Positions 1-7,589 are shown, counted from the first letter of the stretch. The stretch: DNA of 64,000 nucleotides from CAZJVD01 sp964549505 (GCA_964549505.1 CAZJVD010000009.1:48042-112041); one strand, 5' to 3'. Made by a program: numbers and translations. The notes: a model not told the origin generated them from the letters alone.

Positions 1-274
1 ATTCGAGAGGTGAAACCTGGGGCGTACTTTCGTTGTCAGATACTCATCGAACTCGACAAGATCGATCGTGTAACACCGTATGGTATGTGCTGCTTTTCCC
101 GTGCCCGCCAGAAAACCTAGGAAGCTTTTCATCGCTGATTTGAGTTCCATGAAGTTCCTGAAAGTAGACTCGCTCAGTGATGGGTCGTCAAGCCTCATGC
201 ACTCTGACACCAGCACCAGAAAATCAGTTTCTAATTTGCTTTTTAAGGGGCGTTCTCTTATACCAAAGTGCGTC

Positions 275-1984
275 ATGACAACTCTGGGACCCTACTTCGG
301 GACCGCACTCCTCTTATTTTCTACACTTGCCTACTCCGACCATGCGCCTCAACCGGCTTCAACCCTCTCGTTTCGTTTCGACGAACATGCGTATTCGGAA
401 CGCGACGTCCGCGATTACATCGCAAACGGGCTTCTCACCGACGGCGATCGGGCGGGGATATACTTACGCGCACTCCGCGAAATGCTCTGGATCCGAATTC
501 TGCACGCCGAAGCGCAGACCCTCGGTCTAGAGACCGACGCAGACGCGGAAGCTATTTCGAAAGAACGCTCTCTTGGACGATCCGTAATCGAAGAACTACT
601 CGCTCGACGCAAAGTTTCTGGCAAATCCCGGTACGGCCCAACGAAGGGACTCGAAGAACTCAAACGGATTGCCAAAGAAGCAGAAAGCAATTTGAATGAC
701 TTTCTCGACACGCATCCCGATGCCACAGTCCACGAGTTCGGGGAGTTTTACGCACGCTTTCCAGAATCTGCGGAGCTCTTCCAACCTGCGACTGTCACAC
801 GCACAACCGTCCGTCTTGGATTTCGACCTTGGGCGACGACTTTAAAGACAGCAACCGATGCTGTCGCAAGACATCGCGGTGAAGATTTTCTTCGCGCTTT
901 TTTGAAGTCAGCGAACGAAAAGTTTCGATCTCAGGTTTGGAAAGGTATCCACGACGATCTGGGACGCGCTCAGGAAACTTCGAAGCGCTACCCAAAAGAA
1001 CGTCTCGAACAGTGGGCGAGAGAAGAGGAGGCTGCGACGAAAGCGACCGAGCCAGGGAGCGCTGACTACGAAAGGCACTTTCGCCAAAGCCGCATTTTTG
1101 CATTGGCCGCACTCTTAGGCGCACACACCGACTGGAATACAAAAGATCTGCTCGCACAGATTATGGACGTTCTCACTCATCTCAGCACATCACTCGCATC
1201 CCTCACACCCGAGCGAGTCCTAGAACAGTCCGTTGAAGGACTCGGTTCATGGGTTACTGCTGAACTCGAACGAACCGGCCGACACGCTGAACGTCTGGGC
1301 GATCTGGACCGTCTTCGCGCGACTGCCGATCTTTTCGATCTTTTGAAGTCCATAGCAACCGTGATCGCTCGACGCCTCGAGCATGACTGGATTGAGAGAG
1401 CGGCTATCGAACTCGATCTACGATTCAAAGCCGCACGGCCGCAACAAGATACGACGTCAGCCGACGCAGCCCAGATGGCCCTTACGTCGGCCTGGAACGA
1501 TACCCTCGCCTTTGGGCGCGAATATTTGAGCATGATTTGGTTAGGAGATCAGAAGTCAAACCTCAGACTTGACGCTTCGACATGGGCCCGTTCGAGCACG
1601 CGCCAAGCATACTTAGCCAGTACCGATCCTCTTTTTCGAGGAGTGCCGTTTCTCGGGCCCAACTCGAGAACGGAGACCATCCTGTACAACCGGCGTCCTG
1701 CCGATAACGACACCTCCCTGGAACTTCTGTTCTTTTCGGACAAAACCGATCCTTTGCCCGTGCTCATCGGACCGACGTACCGAAACCTTGTCGAAGAGAA
1801 AATCTTGGATCGCATCTTAGAATATCGCGGTTTGGAAACCGGTGACGACGGCGCACCTTCCATAAAAGACGAGCTTCTCAAGAAATATGAGCATCGCCTC
1901 GAAATCTACGATCTCGATCACAAGCCGTTACCTGCAGCGGTCCTAAGGGAGTTTTCCCTTTTTGGTTTCAGAGATGAACTCTGA
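275..1984 (+). CDS. Secreted protein, SurA-N-like N-terminus, function unknown
   Basis: I chose the ATG at 275 because it begins a clear signal peptide (MTTLGPYFGTALLLFSTLAYS). The frame is open upstream to an ATG at 80, but that stretch is polar and not secretory. The mature protein is about 550 residues and mostly helical and charged. Residues about 30-110 (ERDVRDYI, ALREMLWIRILHAEAQTLGL) loosely resemble the N-terminal chaperone domain of SurA/PrsA foldases, but I see no parvulin domain, so this is a weak analogy. The rest matches no family I recognise. It lies 37 bases before the transaldolase gene on the same strand. Bases 1-274 hold no other gene that I can support. I expect a periplasmic or surface protein; function unknown. 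Confidence 0.7.
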   Translation: MTTLGPYFGTALLLFSTLAYSDHAPQPASTLSFRFDEHAYSERDVRDYIANGLLTDGDRAGIYLRALREMLWIRILHAEAQTLGLETDADAEAISKERSLGRSVIEELLARRKVSGKSRYGPTKGLEELKRIAKEAESNLNDFLDTHPDATVHEFGEFYARFPESAELFQPATVTRTTVRLGFRPWATTLKTATDAVARHRGEDFLRAFLKSANEKFRSQVWKGIHDDLGRAQETSKRYPKERLEQWAREEEAATKATEPGSADYERHFRQSRIFALAALLGAHTDWNTKDLLAQIMDVLTHLSTSLASLTPERVLEQSVEGLGSWVTAELERTGRHAERLGDLDRLRATADLFDLLKSIATVIARRLEHDWIERAAIELDLRFKAARPQQDTTSADAAQMALTSAWNDTLAFGREYLSMIWLGDQKSNLRLDASTWARSSTRQAYLASTDPLFRGVPFLGPNSRTETILYNRRPADNDTSLELLFFSDKTDPLPVLIGPTYRNLVEEKILDRILEYRGLETGDDGAPSIKDELLKKYEHRLEIYDLDHKPLPAAVLREFSLFGFRDEL

Positions 1985-2021
1985 GCGTGGTAGAAGAGAA
2001 GCGACGATCGGACTTTAAACC

Positions 2022-2663
2022 ATGAAAATTTTTATCGACTCGGCCGAAATCACAGAAATCGAAAAAGCAGCTCTCACAGGGCTTGTGGACGGAGTGACGA
2101 CCAATCCCAGCCTCGTAGCGAAAAGCGGACAACGCTTTGAAGATCTCATCCGTCGCATCGCGGAGCTCGTCAATGGCTCCATCAGCGCCGAAGTCACTGA
2201 AAATCAGTATGAAGGCATGGTCGTGCAAGGACGAACGCTTTCAAAGATTCACCCGAACGTGACGGTTAAACTTCCAATGACCTGGGATGGTTTACGAGCG
2301 ACGCGCGTATTCTCCGAAGAAGGCGTCACCACGAACGTCACGCTCTGTTTCTCCGTCGCCCAAGCCTGGTTAGCGGCAAAGGCCGGCGCCACCTATGTAT
2401 CGCCGTTTGTCGGTCGCCTCGACGACATCGGTCAGGATGGTATGGCGCTGATTCGCGACATTCGAGCTACCTACGATCGCTACGGCTTTAAAACACAGAT
2501 TCTGGCGGCTAGTATTCGTCACACGGATCATATCCGCGCGGCACTTTTGGCTGGAGCCGACGTCGCGACGATTCCTTATTCTGTTTTCGCTAAGTCGCTC
2601 GAGCATCCACTCACGGAAAAGGGCCTCGCGACGTTCTTAGCAGATGCTAAGAAGTTTCAGTAA
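2022..2663 (+). CDS. tal: Transaldolase, TalC/FSA subfamily
   Basis: A class I aldolase-fold enzyme of 213 residues, the usual length of the short TalC/fructose-6-phosphate aldolase subfamily. It transfers dihydroxyacetone units between sugar phosphates in the non-oxidative pentose phosphate pathway, in the cytoplasm. Visible motifs are FIDSA with Asp6, GVTTNPS at 24-30, and the Schiff-base lysine Lys83 in VTVKLPMT. In this family a Tyr in the second barrel motif goes with aldolase activity and a Phe with transaldolase. Here the motif is SPFVGR (Phe129), so I favour transaldolase. The ATG at 2022 starts directly on the conserved first strand. Confidence 0.93.
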   Translation: MKIFIDSAEITEIEKAALTGLVDGVTTNPSLVAKSGQRFEDLIRRIAELVNGSISAEVTENQYEGMVVQGRTLSKIHPNVTVKLPMTWDGLRATRVFSEEGVTTNVTLCFSVAQAWLAAKAGATYVSPFVGRLDDIGQDGMALIRDIRATYDRYGFKTQILAASIRHTDHIRAALLAGADVATIPYSVFAKSLEHPLTEKGLATFLADAKKFQ

Positions 2664-2679
2664 CGAGACTCAATTGCCT

Positions 2680-4233
2680 CTAGAGCTGCCCGCAAAGCTC
2701 AGCTTCAATACGCTGTCGGATCGTTTCCGCAACAAACTCGAGATCTTTTACCAGGTCGTCTCCAGCAACTGGAACAGCCTTACCATCCGCATTCGTCACC
2801 GTTACGACGGTTGCTTGTCGTCCGTTGTCCGCAACGTGACGAAGCACGTAGGACATCTTGGTGAATCCGTCGAGAGCCTTCTTAAACTCGGAAATCTCGA
2901 TGCCTTCACCACTGTCATCCATAGGCTGCTCGTTCACTTGCAGAACACACTTACCGAGAGTCGAAGGTTGATCTTTCCACGAGACGGCTCGCGCGATCAG
3001 TTCCTTATCCAGAAGTGCCATGATCTTACCCTTGATTGCTTCCTGCATCGAGAGTCGTGTAGCGAGAGTCTCTACGGAGTTCTTATTCCGCAATAAGGTG
3101 ACCTGTTTGTCCGCGTCTCGAATGGCCGCCTCGTAGTCAGCATACTCGATGACAGGACTGCTCAACACAATGTCGGCCGCTTTAAAGTTCGCGAATGCTA
3201 AGCCCAGTTCCTGTTCGCTGGTGTACCCACTGTACGCAAGTGGAAGAAAAATTCCGCGTGCAAGAGTTCTTGCCTCCCGTACTTTAACCTCGGTAATAAC
3301 TCCTACTCCACCTAAGAAGTTGTCATAGGCTCTGCGCAATGCTGCCGCCAAGATAAAATCGGAGGAGCCAAACAAAAGCGTGAGGTCCCCTTCGCCCATC
3401 TGGTTGTAGTCGATAGGCTGCGCGATGCGCTTGACGAGATCAAGCATGGCTGTATAAGCCCCCACAATCGCTTCTTGACACTCTAGAGTAGCGCAATTCA
3501 ACATGAACTGAACCATTTCCCGGTGCAGGACATTCCAGCCCAACTTCTCTTTGTCTTCGCCGCCAAAATCCGCTTGACGCGTTCTCGTGCCCGTTTCTTT
3601 GACTTCAGACTTCGTGATTGTGGGCACGCGTTCCAGCAAACGCCGTCCATCCGAGTAAAGAAGTGAATTGGACGCTTTTCGATATAACTCGCGCGCCTTA
3701 TGGCGGCGAGCTGTGGCTGCCTTCCCCGACAGTTTCTTTTTGCGTTTGAGCTCAGCGCGGGATGCGTCGATCACGTATTTCTTGAGCGATGCAAAACCCC
3801 TGATCGCGTTTTCGAATCTCGTAGAAAAATATTCAATTACAGAACGGATCGCGAAAACATCGATCGGATGCTCGGCGATTTCATCGATAACATCTTCCAT
3901 ATGGACTGCAAGAGCCGGCGATTCGCCGATTTCTTTGAACAGACGCGTCAGGTCGTCGGATTGAAACTCATAGGTTCGCTTAGCGCGGGCTTTTTTGTAG
4001 GAAACCGTCTCTTGGATCGCCTTTTGAGGGGCTTCCGTAGCTGCGCTCGGATCTTGAGGAGCTACTGCGTTCCCTGTGCTTCCTGCGTCCTGTGGCACCG
4101 AGGTCGCTGGAACGGCGGCTTGTGGGTCCTGAACGCCGAACTCTGAGAAACCGTCGGAGAAACCGAAGGACATCGACGATACGGCGAACACGGGCAAAAG
4201 AACCAGGCTTGCAAACATTTTCGAGAGCGTCAT
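2680..4233 (-). CDS. Secreted helical protein of unknown function
   Basis: A 517-residue protein with a signal peptide (MTLSKMFASLVLLPVFAVSS), then a Pro/Ala/Gln-rich linker to about residue 65 and a long, mainly helical, charged body. There are only four cysteines and no motif I recognise. It has its own textbook promoter: TTGACA (complement of 4296-4301), a 17-base spacer and TATACA (complement of 4273-4278). A good ribosome site (TAGGAGAAG) precedes the ATG at 4233. The gene ends 16 bases from the convergent transaldolase gene. It is probably periplasmic or outer-membrane associated; function unknown. Confidence 0.8.
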   Translation of the reverse strand: MTLSKMFASLVLLPVFAVSSMSFGFSDGFSEFGVQDPQAAVPATSVPQDAGSTGNAVAPQDPSAATEAPQKAIQETVSYKKARAKRTYEFQSDDLTRLFKEIGESPALAVHMEDVIDEIAEHPIDVFAIRSVIEYFSTRFENAIRGFASLKKYVIDASRAELKRKKKLSGKAATARRHKARELYRKASNSLLYSDGRRLLERVPTITKSEVKETGTRTRQADFGGEDKEKLGWNVLHREMVQFMLNCATLECQEAIVGAYTAMLDLVKRIAQPIDYNQMGEGDLTLLFGSSDFILAAALRRAYDNFLGGVGVITEVKVREARTLARGIFLPLAYSGYTSEQELGLAFANFKAADIVLSSPVIEYADYEAAIRDADKQVTLLRNKNSVETLATRLSMQEAIKGKIMALLDKELIARAVSWKDQPSTLGKCVLQVNEQPMDDSGEGIEISEFKKALDGFTKMSYVLRHVADNGRQATVVTVTNADGKAVPVAGDDLVKDLEFVAETIRQRIEAELCGQL

Positions 4234-4272
4234 TGGAAAACTTCTCCTACTGCTGATTTACTAAATCACCTT

Positions 4273-4301
4273 TGTATAAAAATATGACGCGCTGTTGTCA
4301 A
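4273..4301 (-). promoter_or_regulatory. Sigma70-type promoter for the 2680-4233 gene
   Basis: Reading the minus strand: TTGACA at 4301-4296, exactly 17 bases, then TATACA at 4278-4273. It sits about 40 bases upstream of the ATG at 4233. It is a near-consensus housekeeping promoter. Confidence 0.7.
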
Positions 4302-4352
4302 GATAAAGAATACGGTCGGTGGGGGTGGTGATGGGCGGGTGATTTCCATCCA

Positions 4353-4381
4353 TTGACTTTTAATATGCGCCGTGTCATATA
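4353..4381 (+). promoter_or_regulatory. Probable promoter for the 4410/4516 unit
   Basis: TTGACT at 4353-4358, a 17-base spacer, then CATATA at 4376-4381. It lies just ahead of a 19-codon leader reading frame and the secreted protein gene at 4516. Confidence 0.45.
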
Positions 4382-4409
4382 TCTACCGCGTTGAGCAGGA
4401 GGGTTTTTT

Positions 4410-4469
4410 ATGCGAAACGTGGTGTTGTTCCTGGCACTACGCCTTGCTCAGAGATGCTGTCCTCTATAG
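4410..4469 (+). CDS. Possible 19-residue leader peptide
   Basis: An ATG at 4410 follows a very strong ribosome site (AGGAGGG) by seven bases and runs 19 codons (MRNVVLFLALRLAQRCCPL) to TAG. It lies between a likely promoter and the gene at 4516. It could be a leader peptide, a tiny membrane peptide or the stub of a truncated secreted protein. Only the ribosome site and position support it. Confidence 0.35.
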   Translation: MRNVVLFLALRLAQRCCPL

Positions 4470-4515
4470 AGACGGTTGACCCTCGAACTCTTACTTGCTT
4501 CTAGAAAGGTCTTTT

Positions 4516-5166
4516 ATGAAAACTTTTGTGGCCATTTCAGTCCTCCTCTTTTCGACAGGTGTTCTGCGTGCTGAAGACGCGACCTTACAATCGGTAAAGG
4601 ACGCACTCTCTAAAGTTTCAGAGAACCTCGATACCCTTGAAAGCGAAATTGACTTCAAAGGCAGTACCGAGAATCAGCTAACGTACAGCCAACAATCCAG
4701 GGCGGTGACCAGGGCAGTTCGCGATCTCGAAACGCTCATCAAGAAGTATGATTCGAGTGAACAGCTTGAAAGTATATTGATCGAAGCGGAAACGCTTCAG
4801 GTGGCCATTCAAAGTTATATCCAAAACGAGCGACATGGTTTTGATTATGTCATCCGACCCGATGAAGTGAACTTGGATATCGAGGTCGGAGGAGTGCTGG
4901 AGAAAATTATTAAGAAAGCCGGGTTGGGCGTAGTCTTCACCGGATCTGGAAGCATCAGAGTTTCCAATGCTCAGACTAAGTGGAACCAACTGGGTAAGCT
5001 CATTGCTGAATTCAGAGTTCGCATGCAGAGAATTAAAGATATCGATGCTCAAAACTCCCGTTTTCAATCTATGAAGGATTGGGGCTACAATAAGAACGTT
5101 AAGTCCTCCGATGATCCGTTTGATCGTAACGTGCAAAGGGTTGAGATACTTCCATTTGGGTTTTAG
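4516..5166 (+). CDS. Secreted protein of unknown function
   Basis: A 216-residue protein starting at ATG 4516, preceded by AGAAAGG. The signal peptide is MKTFVAISVLLFSTGVLRA. Residues 20-105 look helical or coiled-coil. Residues about 120-155 (LDIEVGGVLEKIIKKAGLGV, then SGSIRVS) faintly resemble the short secretin/TonB N-terminal (STN) fold; that is a suggestion only. Its last 25 codons contain a 16-base sequence (5098-5113) repeated directly at 5945-5960, beyond the next two genes. Base composition is AT-richer than the housekeeping genes further right. Confidence 0.7.
   Translation: MKTFVAISVLLFSTGVLRAEDATLQSVKDALSKVSENLDTLESEIDFKGSTENQLTYSQQSRAVTRAVRDLETLIKKYDSSEQLESILIEAETLQVAIQSYIQNERHGFDYVIRPDEVNLDIEVGGVLEKIIKKAGLGVVFTGSGSIRVSNAQTKWNQLGKLIAEFRVRMQRIKDIDAQNSRFQSMKDWGYNKNVKSSDDPFDRNVQRVEILPFGF
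5098..5113 (+). repeat. 16-bp direct repeat, left copy
   Basis: GTTAAGTCCTCCGATG, identical to 5945-5960. The copies are 847 bases apart and bracket the nucleotidyltransferase pair. This copy lies inside the 3' end of the 4516 gene. Confidence 0.75.
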
Positions 5167-5260
5167 TGTCCAGATAGTGCGAGGATCTCTGAGGATGTCT
5201 GCGTGAAAACGAGCGAGAAGAACTTGTAGCTCAGAAGTAAGTTCTCTATGCTCAACATTT

Positions 5261-5746
5261 ATGGTTCCCTACCAAGACCTCTTTATCGCATTAGCTAAGG
5301 AGAACATTCGCTACCTCATCGCAGGGGGGTTCGCTGTTAATCTGCATCAAGTGCAGAGAGCAACGGTAGATCTGGATTTGATCGTCCACTTGGAGGAACA
5401 AAACCTACAGCGCTTTGTCACGTTAATGACTCATTTAGGATTCCAACCTAAACTGCCAGTCGACCCGAAGGATTTCGCGAAAGCAGACGTCCGAGAGACT
5501 TGGTTACGAGAAAAAAACATCATGGTGTTTAGTTTTTATCACTCCAGGAATTCTTACGAAACGGTCGACGTGTTTGTCGAAGAACCGAAACCATTTGATG
5601 AGTTAGCAGCTAGGAAACTGGCTATTAAGGCGTTCGGCGTAGCCATCGACGTTATCGGCTTGGACGACCTGATCGACCTAAAATCCTCGACCGGCAGAGA
5701 TAAGGATCTCTTCGACGTCGATCAGTTGAGAAAGAAACGAAAATGA
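5261..5746 (+). CDS. Nucleotidyltransferase-like protein (AbiEii/MNT type)
   Basis: A 161-residue protein with the polymerase-beta-type nucleotidyltransferase signature: Gly22-Gly23 (LIAGGFAV), then RATVDLDL with Asp37 and Asp39 as likely metal ligands, and a later acidic residue in ETVDVFVE. This matches small nucleotidyltransferases annotated as AbiEii-like or MNT-like, many of which form toxin-antitoxin or phage-defence pairs. It overlaps the next gene by four bases (ATGA), so the two should be co-translated. Both sit between 16-base direct repeats at 5098 and 5945. Substrate unknown; the fold call is fairly safe, the defence role is inference. Confidence 0.75.
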   Translation: MVPYQDLFIALAKENIRYLIAGGFAVNLHQVQRATVDLDLIVHLEEQNLQRFVTLMTHLGFQPKLPVDPKDFAKADVRETWLREKNIMVFSFYHSRNSYETVDVFVEEPKPFDELAARKLAIKAFGVAIDVIGLDDLIDLKSSTGRDKDLFDVDQLRKKRK

Positions 5747-5949
5747 AACCCTGGCCGGTTCAACCAGAGATGCAGCCTGTCCTCCTCACGCCAGAGCAGA
5801 TTATTCTCTGGCTTGATGGCCACCGGCAATTCATGTTCGAGGTCTGGAAAAACAACCCGCATCTTCGCGAAGAATGGGAACGCCTTAATCCCCCTCAGAC
5901 CCGAAATCTGGCATCTCCGACGCTGTTGGGGCTACCAGAAGGAAGTTAA
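5743..5949 (+). CDS. Small partner protein of the nucleotidyltransferase gene
   Basis: A 68-residue protein whose ATG overlaps the stop of the preceding gene (ATGA at 5743-5746). It is rich in Trp, Pro and Glu (MKPWPVQPEMQPVLLTPEQI; MFEVWKNNPHLREEWERLNP), with no signal peptide, and I recognise no family. The tight coupling suggests it works with the nucleotidyltransferase, for example as an antitoxin or accessory factor. It is not a HEPN protein: the RxxxxH motif is absent. The gene ends just before the right-hand 16-base direct repeat and an intrinsic terminator. Confidence 0.65.
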   Translation: MKPWPVQPEMQPVLLTPEQIILWLDGHRQFMFEVWKNNPHLREEWERLNPPQTRNLASPTLLGLPEGS

Positions 5950-5960
5950 GTCCTCCGATG
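5945..5960 (+). repeat. 16-bp direct repeat, right copy
   Basis: GTTAAGTCCTCCGATG, identical to 5098-5113. It covers the stop codon of the small 68-residue gene and the first bases of the terminator stem. Confidence 0.75.
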
Positions 5961-5988
5961 CCGAGAGCGTTTACTCGTCGGCATTTTT
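5958..5988 (+). terminator. Intrinsic terminator after the nucleotidyltransferase pair
   Basis: Stem ATGCCGA (5958-5964) with TCGGCAT (5978-5984), an inner GAG/CTC extension, and a run of T at 5984-5988. It is oriented to stop plus-strand transcription and overlaps the 3' end of the opposing gene. Confidence 0.7.
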
Positions 5989-6468
5989 ACGGAAGAAATA
6001 GGACCACTCACCGGCGTGTGATTTCATTCGATCAATAATCCAGTAATACTGGACGCCTGGCGGACTAGACGGATGGCTATCGGAATCGCTAGCCTGAACA
6101 AATTCCCCAGAAAAACATACCACTGCCTCTTGACCCATTACCGCTCGCCATTCTCCCAACCACTGCTGACACGCTTCCATATCGAAATTTCTTCTTGTGA
6201 GATAATGATGAGTGATTTTCCCGTCATCAATCCAGAAAGCGGGTTGTCCCGTGTGTTCGAAATCACCGATACTTCCGGTATCTTCACAATCTAGAAAAAC
6301 GTGATGCATCGGCAAGCATTGCCAATACTGAAAGCAAACAGGTGGGTTTGCAGGATCTAGGGGTTGAACATTGGTACACCGATGCTCCTCCTCTGCCAGA
6401 TCGTTTTTTGTCACGATGCCGTAGTCTTCGGTTAGTAGCCCAACGTGCTTTACAGGCCCGAATGACAC
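5971..6468 (-). CDS. Unknown protein with a probably frameshifted signal peptide
   Basis: The open frame gives 165 residues from a GTG at 6468 (VSFGPVKHVG...), with several Cys and Trp but no recognised family. No good start or ribosome site exists in frame. The frame stays open upstream as TSLNIISVIITSLHVSFGP, which looks like a hydrophobic signal-peptide core, and then hits a stop. An ATGAAG at 6517-6512 lies one frame away. A single-base shift there would give Met-Lys joined to that core, a classic signal peptide. I infer a secreted protein with a recent frameshift near its second codon, or a sequencing error. If the frameshift is real this is a pseudogene. Confidence 0.55.
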   Translation of the reverse strand: MSFGPVKHVGLLTEDYGIVTKNDLAEEEHRCTNVQPLDPANPPVCFQYWQCLPMHHVFLDCEDTGSIGDFEHTGQPAFWIDDGKITHHYLTRRNFDMEACQQWLGEWRAVMGQEAVVCFSGEFVQASDSDSHPSSPPGVQYYWIIDRMKSHAGEWSYFFRKNADE

Positions 6469-6609
6469 GTGTAGTGATGTTATTATTACACTTATTATAT
6501 TTAATGAAGTTCTTCATGCTTTTATGAAAAAGACACGCGTCCCTGGGCGTTCAGGCGAAACTTCAATTTAAAGATGCGGCATAGTAATCGCGCCTTCATT
6601 AAGTAAAAT

Positions 6610-6633
6610 GGGCCGCACAAGCGGCCCGTTTTG
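6610..6633 (-). terminator. Displaced terminator of the tRNA-Leu(CAG) gene
   Basis: Perfect stem GGGCCGC/GCGGCCC (6610-6616 with 6621-6627), loop ACAA. Read on the minus strand, the stem is followed by ATTTTACTT. Directly on its right (6639-6655) is a copy of the tRNA-Leu(CAG) 3' end. The order tRNA end, short spacer, hairpin, T-run is what an intact tRNA terminator should look like. I read it as the original terminator, pushed about 1 kb away from the tRNA by an insertion. Confidence 0.6.
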
Positions 6634-6638
6634 TTGTC

Positions 6639-6655
6639 GTGCGAAGGACAGGACT
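6639..6655 (+). repeat. 17-bp direct repeat of the tRNA-Leu 3' end (att-like, distal)
   Basis: GTGCGAAGGACAGGACT, identical and in the same orientation to 7647-7663 inside tRNA-Leu(CAG). On the tRNA sense it covers part of the T-loop through the acceptor stem and discriminator. The spacing is 1,008 bases. Confidence 0.8.
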
Positions 6656-6682
6656 CCGACGTATTCAAAGGAATTGCCAACT

Positions 6683-6720
6683 TGCAATCCTAGTCTACCA
6701 TTGGTATACTAATGGTAGAC
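6683..6720 (+). promoter_or_regulatory. Promoter and autoregulatory operator of the AbrB/Doc module
   Basis: TTGCAA (6683-6688), a 16-base spacer and TATACT (6705-6710) form the promoter. A near-perfect 28-base palindrome spans 6693-6720, with outer arms GTCTACCATT and AATGGTAGAC and only one mismatched pair. It covers the -10 box. This is the expected arrangement for autorepression by the AbrB-type antitoxin encoded 15 bases downstream. Confidence 0.75.
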
Positions 6721-6734
6721 CAATCGGAGGCCGC

Positions 6735-6965
6735 ATGATTGCAAAGAAACTTACCAAAGTAGGGAATACCCAAGCCGTTGTCCTCGACAAAACTCTCTTA
6801 AGCCTTGTCGATGCCAGCGCCGAAAGTACCTTCAAGATTTCTATAGAGGATAAAAAAATTATCCTTGAACCCATGACCCAAAAAGAAATCGACCGTTTGA
6901 CATTGGACAGTAGCGATAAAATCCGGGCAACGCAGAAAAATGTCTTCAAAAAACTCGCCAAATAA
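6735..6965 (+). CDS. AbrB/SpoVT-type antitoxin
   Basis: A 76-residue protein starting at ATG 6735 after GGAGG. The N-terminal half (MIAKKLTKVGNTQAVVLDKT) is the swapped-hairpin AbrB/MazE DNA-binding fold. The C-terminal tail (about residues 45-76, charged) should be the toxin-neutralising segment. The palindrome over its promoter fits an autorepressor. Its 3' end overlaps the Doc gene by 26 bases. It is predicted to bind Doc and repress the operon. Confidence 0.85.
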   Translation: MIAKKLTKVGNTQAVVLDKTLLSLVDASAESTFKISIEDKKIILEPMTQKEIDRLTLDSSDKIRATQKNVFKKLAK

Positions 6966-7353
6966 TCCTTTTTATATTTCCATCGAGGTGGTTTTAGAAA
7001 TTCATCAAAGACAATTGCGAGATTTCGGCGGTTCAGATGGAATTCGAAATCGCCCTGGACTGGAATCAGCGGTTGAAACGCCCAAGGCAACCTTTGATGG
7101 TCAGGATCTTTATTCAACCATTTTCTCCAAAGCGGCCGCCTATGCTTTTCACATTGCTGAGGCTCAGGCCTTTGTGGACGGAAACAAGCGTACCGCTCTA
7201 GATGTCGCGCTGACTTTTCTGTCGATCAACGGATTTGAAATCGAAAATGAAAGCATGGAACTTTATGAAGCGATGATCGCCATTGCGGATCATAAAATGA
7301 CCAAGGAAGATTTGGCCAAGCTTTTCGAACAGCTCACGATCACCGCATCTTAG
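6940..7353 (+). CDS. doc: Doc-family toxin with altered Fic motif
   Basis: A 137-residue Fic/Doc-fold protein. Doc toxins transfer phosphate from NTPs to targets such as EF-Tu. The core motif reads QAFVDGNKRTA at 76-86, so the anion-hole DGNKR part is intact, but the catalytic histidine of the usual H-x-F start is Gln76 (codon CAG at 7165-7167). Length and secondary structure are otherwise normal for the family (IEVVLEIHQRQL at the start, the Fic helices, SINGFEI). It overlaps the antitoxin gene by 26 bases and is in the same operon. It is either a degenerate, inactive toxin or a subfamily using other chemistry. Confidence 0.85.
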   Translation: MSSKNSPNNPFYISIEVVLEIHQRQLRDFGGSDGIRNRPGLESAVETPKATFDGQDLYSTIFSKAAAYAFHIAEAQAFVDGNKRTALDVALTFLSINGFEIENESMELYEAMIAIADHKMTKEDLAKLFEQLTITAS

Positions 7354-7385
7354 CCGCACAAGCGGGCACCCGGCTTACTCCGACC

Positions 7386-7429
7386 TTCAAGTCCTGTCTG
7401 TAGGTACTCGACGGTCCGCTGGACCGTCG
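7386..7429 (+). repeat. Inverted tRNA T-arm copy plus perfect hairpin
   Basis: TTCAAGTCCTGTC at 7386-7398 is a 13-base inverted copy of the tRNA-Leu(CAG) T-arm (7655-7667). Eleven bases further on, CGACGGTCC/GGACCGTCG (7409-7417 with 7421-7429) forms a 9-bp hairpin with loop GCT, followed by TTTC. It may terminate doc transcription. Confidence 0.55.
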
Positions 7430-7513
7430 TTTCATTGGAGTGCGCACCAAATCACGATCTGCATTGGTTTCGTGCTCAGTGCGAGCATTTTCTTTGACTC
7501 TTTCCCATGAGAG

Positions 7514-7555
7514 CTTCCCACGCGGAGCCAGGATGGCGAGAGCGTGGGTAGGGTA
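7514..7555 (-). repeat. Hairpin module A, copy 1
   Basis: A 42-base sequence present once more, in reverse orientation, at 12458-12499 with one mismatch. It folds as CCCACGC/GCGTGGG enclosing GCCA/TGGC. Both copies have the same orientation relative to the neighbouring tRNA-Leu gene. The 458 bases from 7354 to 7811 hold only these repeats and the tRNA; I see no protein gene. Confidence 0.75.
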
Positions 7556-7589
7556 CAGACAGGATGTGCCGAGTTAAGGAAGTTTCATT

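Noticed and set aside
2644..3096. A 150-codon plus-strand frame overlapping the transaldolase end
   Set aside because: It lies antisense to the secreted protein gene at 2680-4233, which has a signal peptide, promoter and ribosome site.
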